A DNA stretch of 64,000 nucleotides from Polychytrium aggregatum. Its lineage: Eukaryota > Chytridiomycota > Chytridiomycetes > Polychytriales. The stretch is taken from contig NW_026516216.1 of the NCBI RefSeq assembly GCF_025602895.1, positions 682,001 through 746,000 on the forward strand, given 5' to 3'. Positions 41,466-51,655 of this stretch are shown here, piece by piece. How positions within the stretch are numbered: the first letter of the stretch is position 1; each line of letters starts with the position of its first letter. A model generated the notes under the pieces. It did not search any database. It worked only from the letters and a program-made list of their open reading frames with translations, and was not told where the DNA came from. Both the position numbers and the translations under genes were made by a program.

Positions 41466-42872
41466 ATGACCGCCCGACAGCACCAACTCGCAGCGCTGGC
41501 GGTGCTCGTCCTCGGGGCCACCGGCGCTGCTGCCCAGTGTAAGTTGCCATCTGTGTGATCGCCCCGGCGTCGGGCTCGTGTGTACCTTGGCTGGACATGT
41601 GTGGCCTTGGAAGCGACGTCACCGGGCACTGCCTCAGCGCATTCATGTCATGTTCGTCTCACCAATCAACCACGGCATCATCTGTCCACACAACCGCTGC
41701 ACCGCATCCCACGACCAACCCCCCTCCTTCCAAACCCAATCCCGTTCCATCAAACAGTCCAGCCGACTCTCGCCTTGACCGCTGCCAACAGCGATGCCTG
41801 GGCAATAGGCAGCACCGAGACCCTTCAGCTCAACACCACCTTCTCACCCAGAGGAGGCGAGGGCATCTTTGCCGCCTGGGGTCCCGGAGGCGCCGCCCCG
41901 TTCAACGCCTCCTTTGCGCTCCAGGCCAGCGGCTCGTCCCAGCCCGTGGTGCTCTGTAACAACGCAACGCCCGGCCAGGCCCAGTGCTCCGGTGACGGGC
42001 CCAACCGGGCCTGTTTCTTCTCAACCTCCTGCTCGGCCGTGCTCTCGGCTCCATCGCTACAGCCGGGTACTTGGGAGGCCATCGCAACCATCACCACTTG
42101 TCTGCGCCGCCAGGAACAATGCTCGACCCAGTCCACTTCGACCAACGTCAACCTCGTCCTCGGCACCGCCGCGCCCATCTCGGTTGCGCAACCGACCCTG
42201 GTCGCCCGCCCACAAACCCCAGACGCTCCATCGGCCTCCAACGCTCCCTCACTTCCAACGACTGCAGGCACGCCCTCGGTCGAATCCGGTAGCTCTGGAC
42301 TCGCTCCCACCACCATCGGCCTGATTGTCGGAGCCTGTGTCCTCGCCAGCGGTGGCCTGGCCGCAGTTGTCTTGCGACGCACCCAACGCGACCGCAAGAA
42401 CCAACAGCGAATGTATCCCGAAGAGCCCCCGTTCGCTCCTGGCGCCGCCCGCAACGGCGAGCGGATTGTCTCGATGCCGCCCAAGGCACTCTCCAACACC
42501 CACAGCATTATGATGGAGGACGCCTCCAACTTCCGCTCAGCCTCGCCTGCGAACCAAAAGACCCAAATCACAGAATCGCCTCTGTCCACGGCCCGGTCTG
42601 TGCCGGACATGGCGAGCTCGTACCAGTCCATGTCGTCGCTGGCCTCTGTCGAGACCGTGCGTGTGTCCATGACAAAGTATCCCGCCCTGATGCTCCAGAA
42701 GATCGAAACCACGATCGAGTCGCCTCTGCTGTTCACGAGAGCCTCGATTGATCGCCTCAAGAGCCGTCGCTCTCTAGTTGAGCCCGAAATGACCAGAGAG
42801 CTCCTGCACGACCTCGAAAACACCGAGCACGATTCCGCACTCGAGAGTCCCCTGCGACCCGCGGCTGTGTGA
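41466..42872 (+). CDS. Single-pass type I membrane protein B (paralogue of 36245-37982)
   Basis: Exons 41466-41538 and 41758-42872 give 395 residues. Exon 1 is a signal peptide (AALAVLVLGATGAAAQ) and, as in its paralogue, the intron is phase 1 immediately after the AQ cleavage site. The ectodomain (25-210) begins PTLALTAANS, parallel to LTLTASNSG in paralogue A, and keeps the spaced cysteines (VVLCNNAT, FFSTSCS, TTCLRRQEQC) and LQPGTWEAIATI against LAPGNWTAIA. A Pro/Ser/Thr stalk leads to a helix at about 211-230 that shares GLIVGAC and LASGG. The tail is shorter (about 165 residues) with MASSYQSMSSLASVETVRVS, matching VEMVRVSSTLTPVELLDK in paralogue A. Potential N-glycosylation sites (NTT, NAS, NAT) lie in the ectodomain. 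Function unknown. Confidence 0.87.
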
Positions 42873-43674
42873 TCCGCACCCGTTCCCACGGCCTGTCGCC
42901 GTTCTATGACCTGCCGTCGCTCTATGTGCTGCGTCCTCGATGGCTTGCCTTGGTGATCCGCATCGGTGGCTCCTGTAGACTTGATTTGGCGGTCCGTTTG
43001 GATCGCTCGAGACATGCATGGCGGTATCCTTTCACGGCTCCCACCCATCCCGCTCAGCCGACCCGCTAGATTGAAGCCAAGCCATTACTGCGATGTCGAT
43101 TATTCTCACCACCTCGCCACACATGTGTCCATTGCCAGCTTCTATTGTTTTTATGCCCCCCCCCTGCTCTTTCTTTCCTTCTATGCCGGCCGCGGTTGTA
43201 TAGCCTACTCGTTGTCTGATTCATCAAATCTTGATGCCGTCGCACCCCAATCTCCGTCCTTCCCTCCCCGCCAGTTCTGTCTCCGCTCCAACATCCCATC
43301 GTTCACTCGCAGCCTCTATCCATCCACGCCCCATCGGCCACCGACGTCATTTGTTGCAAAGCTCGTTGTAGAGTTGTAAAAGTTGTAAATCCTCTCATAG
43401 GATAATTCGAATACATTTTGAATGTTGCTACTCTGTTTTAGGTTGGTCTGCAGCATCGCCAAGTGGCGCCTCGCAAAGATTGAGACCAGTATCGACAGGC
43501 ATCGGGACCCATGGTTATGTGCATTCTGTGCGACAGCAGAAATATACATCATAGACCATCGGCCCAAACACAGTGGGTCTGGTGCCGTGTTTGGCAACGA
43601 CGCTTCCAAAATGAAACGAAGACACACTACTTCCTTGGATGGGAATGGATATTCCCATCATGATGAGACACGGT
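42873..43674. other. Intergenic region, T/C-rich
   Basis: 3' flank of membrane protein B and spacer before the Fanzor remnant. It is pyrimidine-rich (43140-43340) and has no gene-like structure. Confidence 0.5.
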
Positions 43675-44130
43675 AAGACTACATCTTACAGTCGGTCCAG
43701 AAAGAAACGGGACACTTCCCCTTCCTGGCTTCTGAAACCCGCTGACTGACTGTAGGCCCAGTGGGCAAGCCGTGAGATTGCTTCCCGTCCTGGTTGGCAA
43801 TCGAGTGGTTTTGGTTGGTTTGGGAAGCACAGTCTTGAATACGCTCGGTCGATCTCCTGTGGCGATGATCGACTGGCATACCGAGATCATGTTCCGTGAG
43901 GCATTGATGTCTCGATGTGTGAGTGTGGTGCAGCTTGCACAGCTCCGGACAAAGTGTGGTTTCTCGATATCAAGATGGTGCTGTGCTTGGCCGTGAATGT
44001 GATGAGTGGGTGGTGTATTCAGGTTCCAGAAAAAAACCTTGTCCTGGTTAAAAACGGGGGTGTCCAATTTCATTTTGGAAACGCTGTAATGGCATTGCAT
44101 ATTGAGGAGATCCACTAACGAGTACCCCAA
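43675..44130 (-). mobile_element. Fanzor (eukaryotic TnpB-like) fragment, copy 1, degraded
   Basis: The minus strand reads a C-terminal zinc-ribbon block of TnpB/Fanzor nucleases: paired cysteines in SCASC followed by HRDINASRNM, the family's Rx(D)xNAxxN ending, then a GDRPSVF tail. Only the C-terminal part is present. Its 3' portion (43680-43790) is an inverted repeat of 44588-44690. It is broken. Confidence 0.7.
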
Positions 44131-44229
44131 ACAAGCAGCCGTGACATCCCGTTTAGTAAGGACTGATGTTGTTTGCTGAGACCCGAGTACACCCACCCAC
44201 TCATTGCAATCATGGTTCAATCGTGTCCA

Positions 44230-44690
44230 AGGAGACTGAGGTGGTGATTGCCTTTGGGAATGCATCCTGGAAACAGGGGAAGGGACATGCATCCAGCCCA
44301 CGGAGTCTCAGGTTCGCCAAATACTTTGAGCAATTCATCTACCACCAGAGACGGCCATGTGTGCTCGGTGAACGAGTTCAACACATCCCAGGTGCGCTCA
44401 AAGTGCCTGGAAGCCAAGCGACTCGCGAAAGTCGAGTATCTTGATATCGATACGCCATGGAGCTGTACAGAGAGTCGAGTGAATACATTCCACTCCCTCA
44501 TCGAGTGCATGCACCACACTCACACATCGAGACATTAGCATCAATCGATCACATGAGATCGACCAAGTTTAAGGACGAGAAACAACCGCACGGGCTTGCT
44601 CACTGGAGCCTATGGAAGTTCACCGGGCTTCAGACATCCGATGCCAGAAAGTGATTGTCCCGTTTCTCTCTGGACTGACTGTATTGCCAT
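44230..44690 (+). mobile_element. Fanzor (eukaryotic TnpB-like) fragment, copy 2, degraded
   Basis: The plus strand carries RuvC-related and zinc-ribbon blocks in order: FGNASWKQGKGHASSP, VNEFNTSQV and a short HTHTSRH-like stretch, spread over more than one frame. The pattern (F/G)xASW...SP...(D/N)EfxTS is typical of Fanzor proteins in chytrid genomes. It is a broken remnant lying head to head with copy 1; the shared tail segment is noticeably diverged, so the duplication is not recent. Confidence 0.65.
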
Positions 44691-44819
44691 GGTTTGTACA
44701 TATTGTCAAGCAAGAGGAAGCAGGCATAAGCATGGTTGCAACGACTACCGAGTCGGCTGGGATCATGGCCGGATGCCCACTCTTCCAGAAGGAAAATAGG
44801 AGAACCCGCTCAATCCTCT

Positions 44820-45720
44820 TTAGATCATGGACGGGTGCGCGGTCGGATGGCTTAGGGATCGGGAGGGTTTCTGGACTGTCGAGTGGCGGCGGGGCACCGG
44901 CGAGTCAAACGAGATAAAGATATCGCTATCCGAAACAGTGTGGCCCTTCAGCTTGCCCGGCTGGGTGATTGTGCCGGTCGAGAGGAAGCCTTGGCCGCAA
45001 TGCTGATCAAGGTTGTGTTTGAGACCACCAACGCTAAAGTATGGGGTGTTGGATGGGCTGCCACTGGTGGTGGAGTTGAAGTACTCGATAATGAGGCGGT
45101 TGCACTGCGTGCAGTACTTGGGTTGGTCCTGCCAGCTCTTGGCGGGCGGATGCGCTAGGAGATACGATAGGTCATCCCAGCAGTACTGTTGGTGGATGCG
45201 ATGAGGTAGATGGAGATGGATGGAGATGGAGGATGGAGAGATGGATGGAGAGATAGATAGATGGAGGGAGGGATGAAGGTCAATGCAAGAATGCGGCCAA
45301 GCCCTGCTTTGATCAGCCCGGCTGGATCGATGCTGAAAGGACTCGGTGGCTCCACCGACGATATCAGGATGCGAAGAAGACTTTCAATACAATCGACTAT
45401 CGTAAGCAGAGCTATATCAGAGGCCTACATTCTGAGTATGAACATCGGCAATGCAGAATCCCACGGACTGGCAGATTTGCCACCCGGTGGCCGCAGTGTT
45501 CATTTGGTGCTGCCAAAGCAAGGATCGAGAGAGGCTGACGGTCAGTACATTGCCCGGCCGAGTGATCATGGCTGCAGCGACGCAACTTGGTGCCGAGAGC
45601 GCACAGGGCCTATCGAGTACAACAGAATCCCTGGAGCCTTACCTCTCCGAGCACGGGAGCGGCATATATGCCATGGCACAGGATGCTCGCCATCAGTGAT
45701 ATCCAAAATGCTGACAACAT
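44820..45720 (-). CDS. Probable secreted protein, multi-exon, middle exons uncertain
   Basis: Exon 1 (45643-45720) encodes a clear signal peptide, MLSAFWISLMASILCHGIYA, followed by APVLGE and a GTAAGG donor. The last exon (44820-45154) is long, with good codon use and Cys pairs: YCTQCNRLIIEYFNS, YFSVGGLKHNLDQHCGQGF, then GTITQPGKLKGHTV and a disordered tail to TAA. Between them, a segment at about 45429-45568 reads MNTAATGWQICQSVGF...DVHTQN and could join to the last exon through a 25-nt exon (45356-45380). Phase from exon 1 into that middle segment does not close cleanly, so an alternative frame or an extra exon is possible. I recognise no family. The last exon lacks its own start codon, so simple ORF finders miss it. 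Confidence 0.45.
45205..45275. repeat. GATGGA-rich minisatellite
   Basis: Repeated GATGGA, GATAGAT and GGAGG units within the presumed last intron of the secreted-protein gene. Confidence 0.85.
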
Positions 45721-45925
45721 GGCGTCGGCTGGTTCGCTTTCGAGTCTGCTGATTGTGGGTACGGCAGTGTCCAGGGGGAAGGGTCCCTAAGTCCACAATC
45801 GAAGGTGGGTGGGTGGTGGTCGTGAGTGGAAACAAATCCGATTTCATGCCGGCAGGCGAGGGGAGAGCCTGGCCCGATAAGTAGTCCTTGCGCGGCGCCA
45901 GTGTTCGGAGGGCGGGCCCAGCAGC

Positions 45926-46189
45926 TCAGAGAGGCATTCTTGCGCTCGGGCGGTAGCGCATGGTGAGCTGCCAGCACCTCGGGCGGGCGGAGACAGCCGG
46001 TTTCTCCGTTTCGCTGAGCGGGAAGTTGGCATGTTCGAGCCCGGGAGAGACAAATATTGACCCGCCAAAATCGGGGAGAGAGGGAGCACCAATGACCAGT
46101 CCGTCCTCGAGCTTTGGCGCGAGGGAGGCAAAGCATTTGCAAGCCGAGTCGAAGGGGGAAGGGAGTGCACGGAGAGATGATGTTGCCAT
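45926..46189 (-). CDS. Small open frame, 87 residues, doubtful
   Basis: Reads from ATG 46189 with codon choice like neighbouring genes (CTC, GCC, CCG, GAG). The middle stretch LEDGLVIGAPSLPDFGGSIF looks protein-like. It starts 353 bases from the oppositely oriented APH gene, so a divergent pair is possible. It may be the first exon of a longer gene (a CCGAG|GTGCTG donor-like site is near its end). No family recognised. Confidence 0.25.
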   Translation of the reverse strand: MATSSLRALPSPFDSACKCFASLAPKLEDGLVIGAPSLPDFGGSIFVSPGLEHANFPLSETEKPAVSARPRCWQLTMRYRPSARMPL

Positions 46190-46542
46190 TCATTGTTGTT
46201 TAGCATGGGCGGTTGCTGAGTTCAACCGATTGAGGCGAGCGATGTTGCATTCCCTCCAAGCATGCGGATGCTGAGCGGTGCGTTCTCACAGGCCGTGCAG
46301 TATCTCTGACATGTCCTCGCGATGCAACCGACGCCAGGGTCTGATGCCGGCGCTGGATTGGGGGAAGGAGCAGCGCAAGGACAGGCGACATCAGCCAGAA
46401 CGGCAGCTGGCCAGAGACCCATGCCACCGGGGGGGCGATTCACATGCAACCAAGCACAACCGCGAGCGCAGAGGAGATATAAAATCGGAGCCGGCCGTCA
46501 AGCCCCGTCCTCCAGCCGATTGCTCCCCCCCCCTCATCCACC
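46190..46542. promoter_or_regulatory. Upstream region of the APH-like gene
   Basis: 353 bases before the APH-like ATG. A possible TATA-like GATATAAAA lies at 46473-46481, about 65 bases upstream of the start codon. Inference from position only. Confidence 0.4.
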
Positions 46543-48883
46543 ATGACTTCACCACAGCGAGGTCCTACCGAAGACGGCCAGACGACCAGCAGCGTCCGCA
46601 AAGGGTGTGTTGCAGCCGGGAATGCACACAGCGCCGCTGCATGTGCTCGGCGATCGGTCGGGCTCGTCGCTACCCAGCTCACATGCAATGCCATCAGACA
46701 ACAGTTCCCCTCGCCATATGCTGACCAGGACTGCCTCTTTGTTCTGAAGCATGGAGCTCGATGTCACCAGGCTCGAGTCCTTTCTGTCCGGCGTCAAGAC
46801 TCTCAAACTCCAGCCGCCGCTCGATATCCGTCAGTTCAAGTTGGGCGAAAGCAACCCGACCTATTTTCTGAAGGACGCCAGGTGCGTCCGTCTCGGAAGG
46901 ACATCTCTCTTGTGCAGGCCGCCGATATCGCAGGGCTGATGCCTATGGACGAGCGACACCGTTATCGATCTGCATGTGCTCTTCGTGCTCCGTTGGATCG
47001 ATCGCCCGCCGTCCTGCATCTACTTGGTCGGCCATCAGATCCGTCCTTGCTGCCCTGGCTCACCCACGCAGCCCAGACGACCTGCATTCTCATCGGTTTC
47101 TGATGCCACCTCGGACAGAGGCTCGCGCTGGGTCCTTCGCAAGAAGCCGCCGGGAAAGCTCATTTCAAAAACGGCGCATGCGGTCGAGCGGGAATACCGC
47201 ATTCTGCATGCTCTCGGCACCAAGACCGACGTCCCTGTGCCCAAGGTCTACGTGCTCTGCGAGGATCCTGCTGTCTTGGGCACGCCGTTCTATGTATGTG
47301 GTGCTGGATGCGGATAGTCTGCTTGCCTCCGAACGAGCCACCTGTTCCGGCGAGATGGTTTCGTCGCCTCTCCACCTCCATGACGGGGGATTCGATCATC
47401 GCAGTACCCTGGGTATTCGCGCGTGTGTCCAGAGCCGGTCATTTCGCCGAGATGCCCATGCACTCATGCATAATCGCCGCAATCAATCAGGTCATGGAGT
47501 TTCTCGATGGAAGGATCTTCGATGACAACCTCTTAAGAGATCTTCAACCGTACGCGCCGTATCGCCAGTATGTATCCCGTTGTGGATGGGGCCGGTATCC
47601 GCCGAAGCAAGCAAGTAGTTAGGCAGTTTGGCAGTTTGGCAGGCCGACTCCTCGAAAGCCTGGTCTCGTCTCGGGCAGGGAGTGGTGCTGACAGATGATG
47701 CACGGCACACTCTTCCTTTGCCATTGCAGCCTCCGGTCGGTTGTGCGCACGCTTGCCAAGCTGCACAAGACCGACATTGTCGCCGTCGGCCTCGAGAGCT
47801 ACGGCAAGCACGGCGGGTTCTACACCCGCCAAATCGAGAGTCTCTATCGGGTTTCGCAAGCCCAGGCCGCTGTCAAGGATTCGAGCGGTGACAGCGTTGG
47901 CGAGATCAAGGGCATCGCCGAGATCCTTGCCTGGTTCAAACGCAACCAGGTCCGCGATGAGGTTACGTTGATGCACGGCGACTTCAAGCTCAACAATGTG
48001 GTAGGCTAATGCGTTTGGCTCGGCCGATGGATCGATTTGATTACTATCGTGGACCGATGTGATTGCGTGGTGTTGTGGCAGGGTGCGCCAGCACCGGGAT
48101 GGTAAAAGTATTCGACGGTGTCCTTATTCGATAGAGATTCGCGGGCTGGCTGACACCCATTGCTCAATGGCCATGCAGGTCTTCCACCAGCGGAACGAAA
48201 ACGTCATTGGTATCCTGGATTGGGAGCTGTAAGTACTGTCCGTCTCGGTCCGTCTCGGTCCTGCCCTGTGCAGTTCAGTCGTCAGCGCTTGGCTGCAACG
48301 AAGCCGTCAGTTTACACATCTGATGCTCATTCAATAACGGTGCGGTCCGGTGTGGATTCGCAGATCCTCGATCGGACACCCGCTCGCCGACCTGGCCAAC
48401 CTGCTTCTCCCTTGGTATGCTCCCGGAGACGGCTACAACTCCATCATGGGCATCCGCAATGCAAAGCGACCCATGGCGATCCCGGAGGCCGAGGAGCTGA
48501 TTCAGTACTACTGTCAGATGGCCGGCCGGCCGTATCCGATTCCACGATGGGACTTTTGCATCGCCTTTGCGTTCTTCAGGGTGAGTAGTCGCAGCCGGTG
48601 TCTATACACCGGCTGCTTGGTGGATCATTTGGCTCTGGTTGGGATGTGCAATGTGCGATACGAGGGATGATGCAGCAGGGGAATGCAGGTACTTTGACTT
48701 ATCGAGGGACGCTCCTGCACCGCATAGACGGCCGTGATTCTCCAGGGCATCGCTGCAAGAATCAAGATCGGCCAGTCCAGCTCCCCGCTCGGCAAGACCT
48801 ATGCGGGGCTCTTCCAGACGATGGCAGAGTGTGGTTTCGAGATTGTCGCGCGTGGCGATCTGGACCAGCTGGCGAGACTGTAG
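46543..48883 (+). CDS. Aminoglycoside-phosphotransferase-fold kinase, ACAD10/11 N-terminal type
   Basis: Eight exons: 46543-46604, 46750-46881, 47119-47293, 47491-47567, 47730-48000, 48179-48228, 48364-48580 and 48728-48883, giving 379 residues. The fold is APH/choline-kinase-like: [14 protein letters not shown] (nucleotide loop), WVLRKKPPG with the ATP-binding Lys, [39 protein letters not shown], and the catalytic Brenner loop HGDFKLNN (His230-Asp232-Asn237) followed by GILDWEL (Asp253, metal). [15 protein letters not shown] is characteristic of the kinase domain fused to acyl-CoA dehydrogenase in ACAD10/ACAD11; here it stands alone. In those proteins it phosphorylates 4-hydroxyacyl-CoA; whether that holds here is inference. 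All catalytic residues are kept. Several junctions split conserved motifs and close in phase, which makes the model strong. Confidence 0.92.
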
Positions 48884-49330
48884 TCGAGGGCTGGATGCAT
48901 GAGGGCGGTGCTCGATGCCTGGATTGATGGCAGCATCTGGTTTCTGGGAAGTATCTTCTCCAAGAAGGGGTGGCGCCCCGAGCGATACGACGAGTGATGG
49001 CCTTGCCAAATGAGTCACTGAACACGGCGACCATCGCGATGCATGATCCTTGAGCCAGGCGCCTGGGGCCGTCGTCTGTGGCCAAGCTCTCGCCCCCATG
49101 GCAATCCGCTGTGAGGTGGGCCCATCGAGCCGGTCCTGCCGAGGCTCCTGCGTCCTGCAATTGTGGGTCCGCACTCGACCCGGCGATGGCGAATGCGGGC
49201 GGATGGTTGCTCCGCATCGTCCAAGCCACGCGGCGGCTCCTTCCGCTGGCAGATCATCAGCAAGCCATCCATCCGAGCCCATCCCCAGATCACCCTCGCC
49301 CTCGCTCTCGCCCATATCCCCGCCTGCACC
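48884..49330. other. Intergenic region upstream of the peroxiredoxin gene
   Basis: 447 bases between tandem genes; CT-rich just before the peroxiredoxin ATG (49281-49330). No gene seen. Confidence 0.5.
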
Positions 49331-51655
49331 ATGTTTGCTCGCTCGTTGATGACTCTCCGCGGCGCTGCTGCTGCTACCGCCAGCCGACTGGCTGTGGCTC
49401 CCAAGTATGCCTGCAGCGCCCGCACCTTTGCCTCGTCTGCCGTTGCCGCCCACCACTTTGCCCGTGTGTTGGTAAGTTGGTGGCTGTGCCCATGGAGCGG
49501 CTGGTGGACGCAGACCTCGGATGAGAGAAGGCGGGCTCTCGATCTGCCACAACGAAGGATATAGTAGCAGCCAAGGCCGTGCCGAAAGGCGGGGGTACTC
49601 GTAGCACGCACCGGCGTAGCATTTCCCCTCCAGCACAGATCAAGAGCGGACCAGAGACAGATCAATGCGATCCCCGCCCAAGACGGCTTTAGCCGCGGCG
49701 ATATCACATCAAACGGCAAATCAATGTCGGGATCGAGCATATCCTATGATATGGCGCATCATCTCCGATCCTCTGGAGATCTGGTCCGTGGTCCCATCCC
49801 GATCTTGGCTATGGCCCTCCCGCTCTGACGCCATTCTTGATCTGCTGTTCCCAGAAACCGGCTCCCTCCTGGGCTGCCCCTGCCGTCGAGAACAAGCAGT
49901 TCAAGACCATCTCATCGGATGACTACAAGGGCAAGTGGTAGGTGCCACGCTGGATGAATGGGCAGTGTTGAGTATCAGGATAGGTACAGAGGTCCCTGTG
50001 CCATCATACCGCAGAGACGATGCACTGTTCCAAAGGCAAGCCGATCCATCGGAAAGATGCGAGATGACCTACAACCTCGTACTGACCACTTGCTGTTTGG
50101 CTATGGGGACACAGGCTTGTTCTGTTCTTTTACCCCCTCGATTGTAAGTATCGCAGCCATCCCGCGGTGGTCGGATGGCTATATCCGGATTCATGTCATT
50201 TCAGGGCCATGGATCATGCTGACCGTCTGGCTCTGTCCGCAATACCGCTGTCGCTGGACTCTACGATTCAAATTGCTTGTGTCGGCGACAAACACAGTCA
50301 CCTTCGTGTGAGTAGTAGGGCCGGTGTGGCTGCTAAGGAATGCAATCGCAGCATATACGATCCACGGCACGATCCTCGGCACGATACCAGGTCGCCTGAG
50401 ATGACTGTTGCTTTTGCTGGATTTGAGGGACCAAGGCAGCTCCCGGAGCGACGCAAACACTGCTTTTCGCTGACGAATCGGTGCCTGTTTGCGCTCGTCC
50501 TTTCCCCCCAGCTGCCCCACCGAGATCATTGCCTTCAGCGAGCGCATCGAGGAGTTCCGTGCCCTGGGCTCTGAGGTCGTCGGCGCCTCGGTCGACTCCA
50601 AGTTCTCTCACCTGGCCTGGATCAACCAGCCCCGCAAGGAGGGTGGTCTCGGCGATCTCAAGATCCCTCTGAGTAAGTGGTCCGAGGACGGGCTATGTCT
50701 GGCGGCGAGGAAGGCCGGAGGGGATCTGCGACCCCATGCCTGCCACGGCCACGGCCACCCAGTATGCGATATCGAAAGTCGGCCCATGAGGAAAGCAGGA
50801 CGCGCATGACCCGGGCTGTGGTCTCGGACCGGCTGCTGGTCCCCGGTTGTATGTGCGGTCTCGATGTGGTCTTGATGCGCTCCCGATCGCCAGCCAGATG
50901 CATCTATCTCTGTTTGGGTGGTGGCACTGCTCCGGTGGCTCCTGGTCGCTGCTGACACTCGATCCCCCAATCCGCAGTCTCCGATATCACCAAGAACATC
51001 TCGCACGACTACGGCGTCTTGATCGACGAGGGTCCCAACGTCGGCGTTGCACTCCGTGGTACCTTTATTATCGATCCTGCCGGAGTCGTTCGCCACATCA
51101 CTGTCAACGACACGGGCGTTGGACGAAGCGTCGACGAGACCCTCCGCATCCTCGAGGCCATCCAGTTCAACGACCAGCACGGCGTAAGTTGATCCAAGCG
51201 GTCCTTGTCGGGTCCGCAGCAAATTTGAGCGGGGCTGCTGCCTGCCTGGCTGGCTGCCTGGCTGCAGAATCCACCCCACCACCACCGCTCTTTTTGCTGC
51301 CGTGGCGACTGTCGCTGCGGCTGTCACTGCTATCGCCGATTCCCGGGCTCACAAGAACCAAGGACGGGCTGACCCTTTCTCTTTCTTTTGCATGGTCACC
51401 AGGAGGTCTGCCCTGCTGGCTGGAAGAAAGGAGGTAAGCTGAGATGGCCATCGAGGAAGAGTAGAGAGAGAGAGAGAGAAAAAAAAAGAGGGAGGGACGC
51501 TTCCGAGCAATGCTGGAGGACGGGAGAGACCAGCCAGGCGCCGGCTGGTGTGGGCTGATGATACTGAGACGCCGCTTTTCTCTTCGATGCTCGCAGCAAA
51601 GACGATGAAGGCCGATCCCGTCAAGTCGAAGGAGTACTTCGAGGCTGTCAACTAG
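49331..51655 (+). CDS. Typical 2-Cys peroxiredoxin with mitochondrial presequence (PRDX3-like)
   Basis: A thiol peroxidase reducing H2O2 and organic peroxides, recycled by thioredoxin. Eight exons: 49331-49471, 49855-49937, 50115-50143, 50298-50307, 50512-50672, 50978-51183, 51403-51433 and 51597-51655, giving 239 residues. Residues 1-47 are Arg/Ala/Ser-rich without acids ([20 protein letters not shown]), a mitochondrial targeting presequence. The core has FFYPLDFTFVCPTE with peroxidatic Cys89 and VCPAGW with resolving Cys213. GGLG in the KEGGLGDLK block and a C-terminal YF (KEYFEAVN) mark the hyperoxidation-sensitive type. Exon 4 is only 10 nt and supplies the bases for TFV just before the peroxidatic Cys; without it the conserved motif cannot be read. 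Its flanking introns start GTAAGT and GTGAGT and end CACAG and CCCCAG. Confidence 0.95.

Noticed and set aside
44820-45570. Assigning the secreted protein to a polysaccharide monooxygenase or a zinc-finger family
   Set aside because: The spaced Cys/His are suggestive but no family signature is complete, and the middle exons are not resolved.
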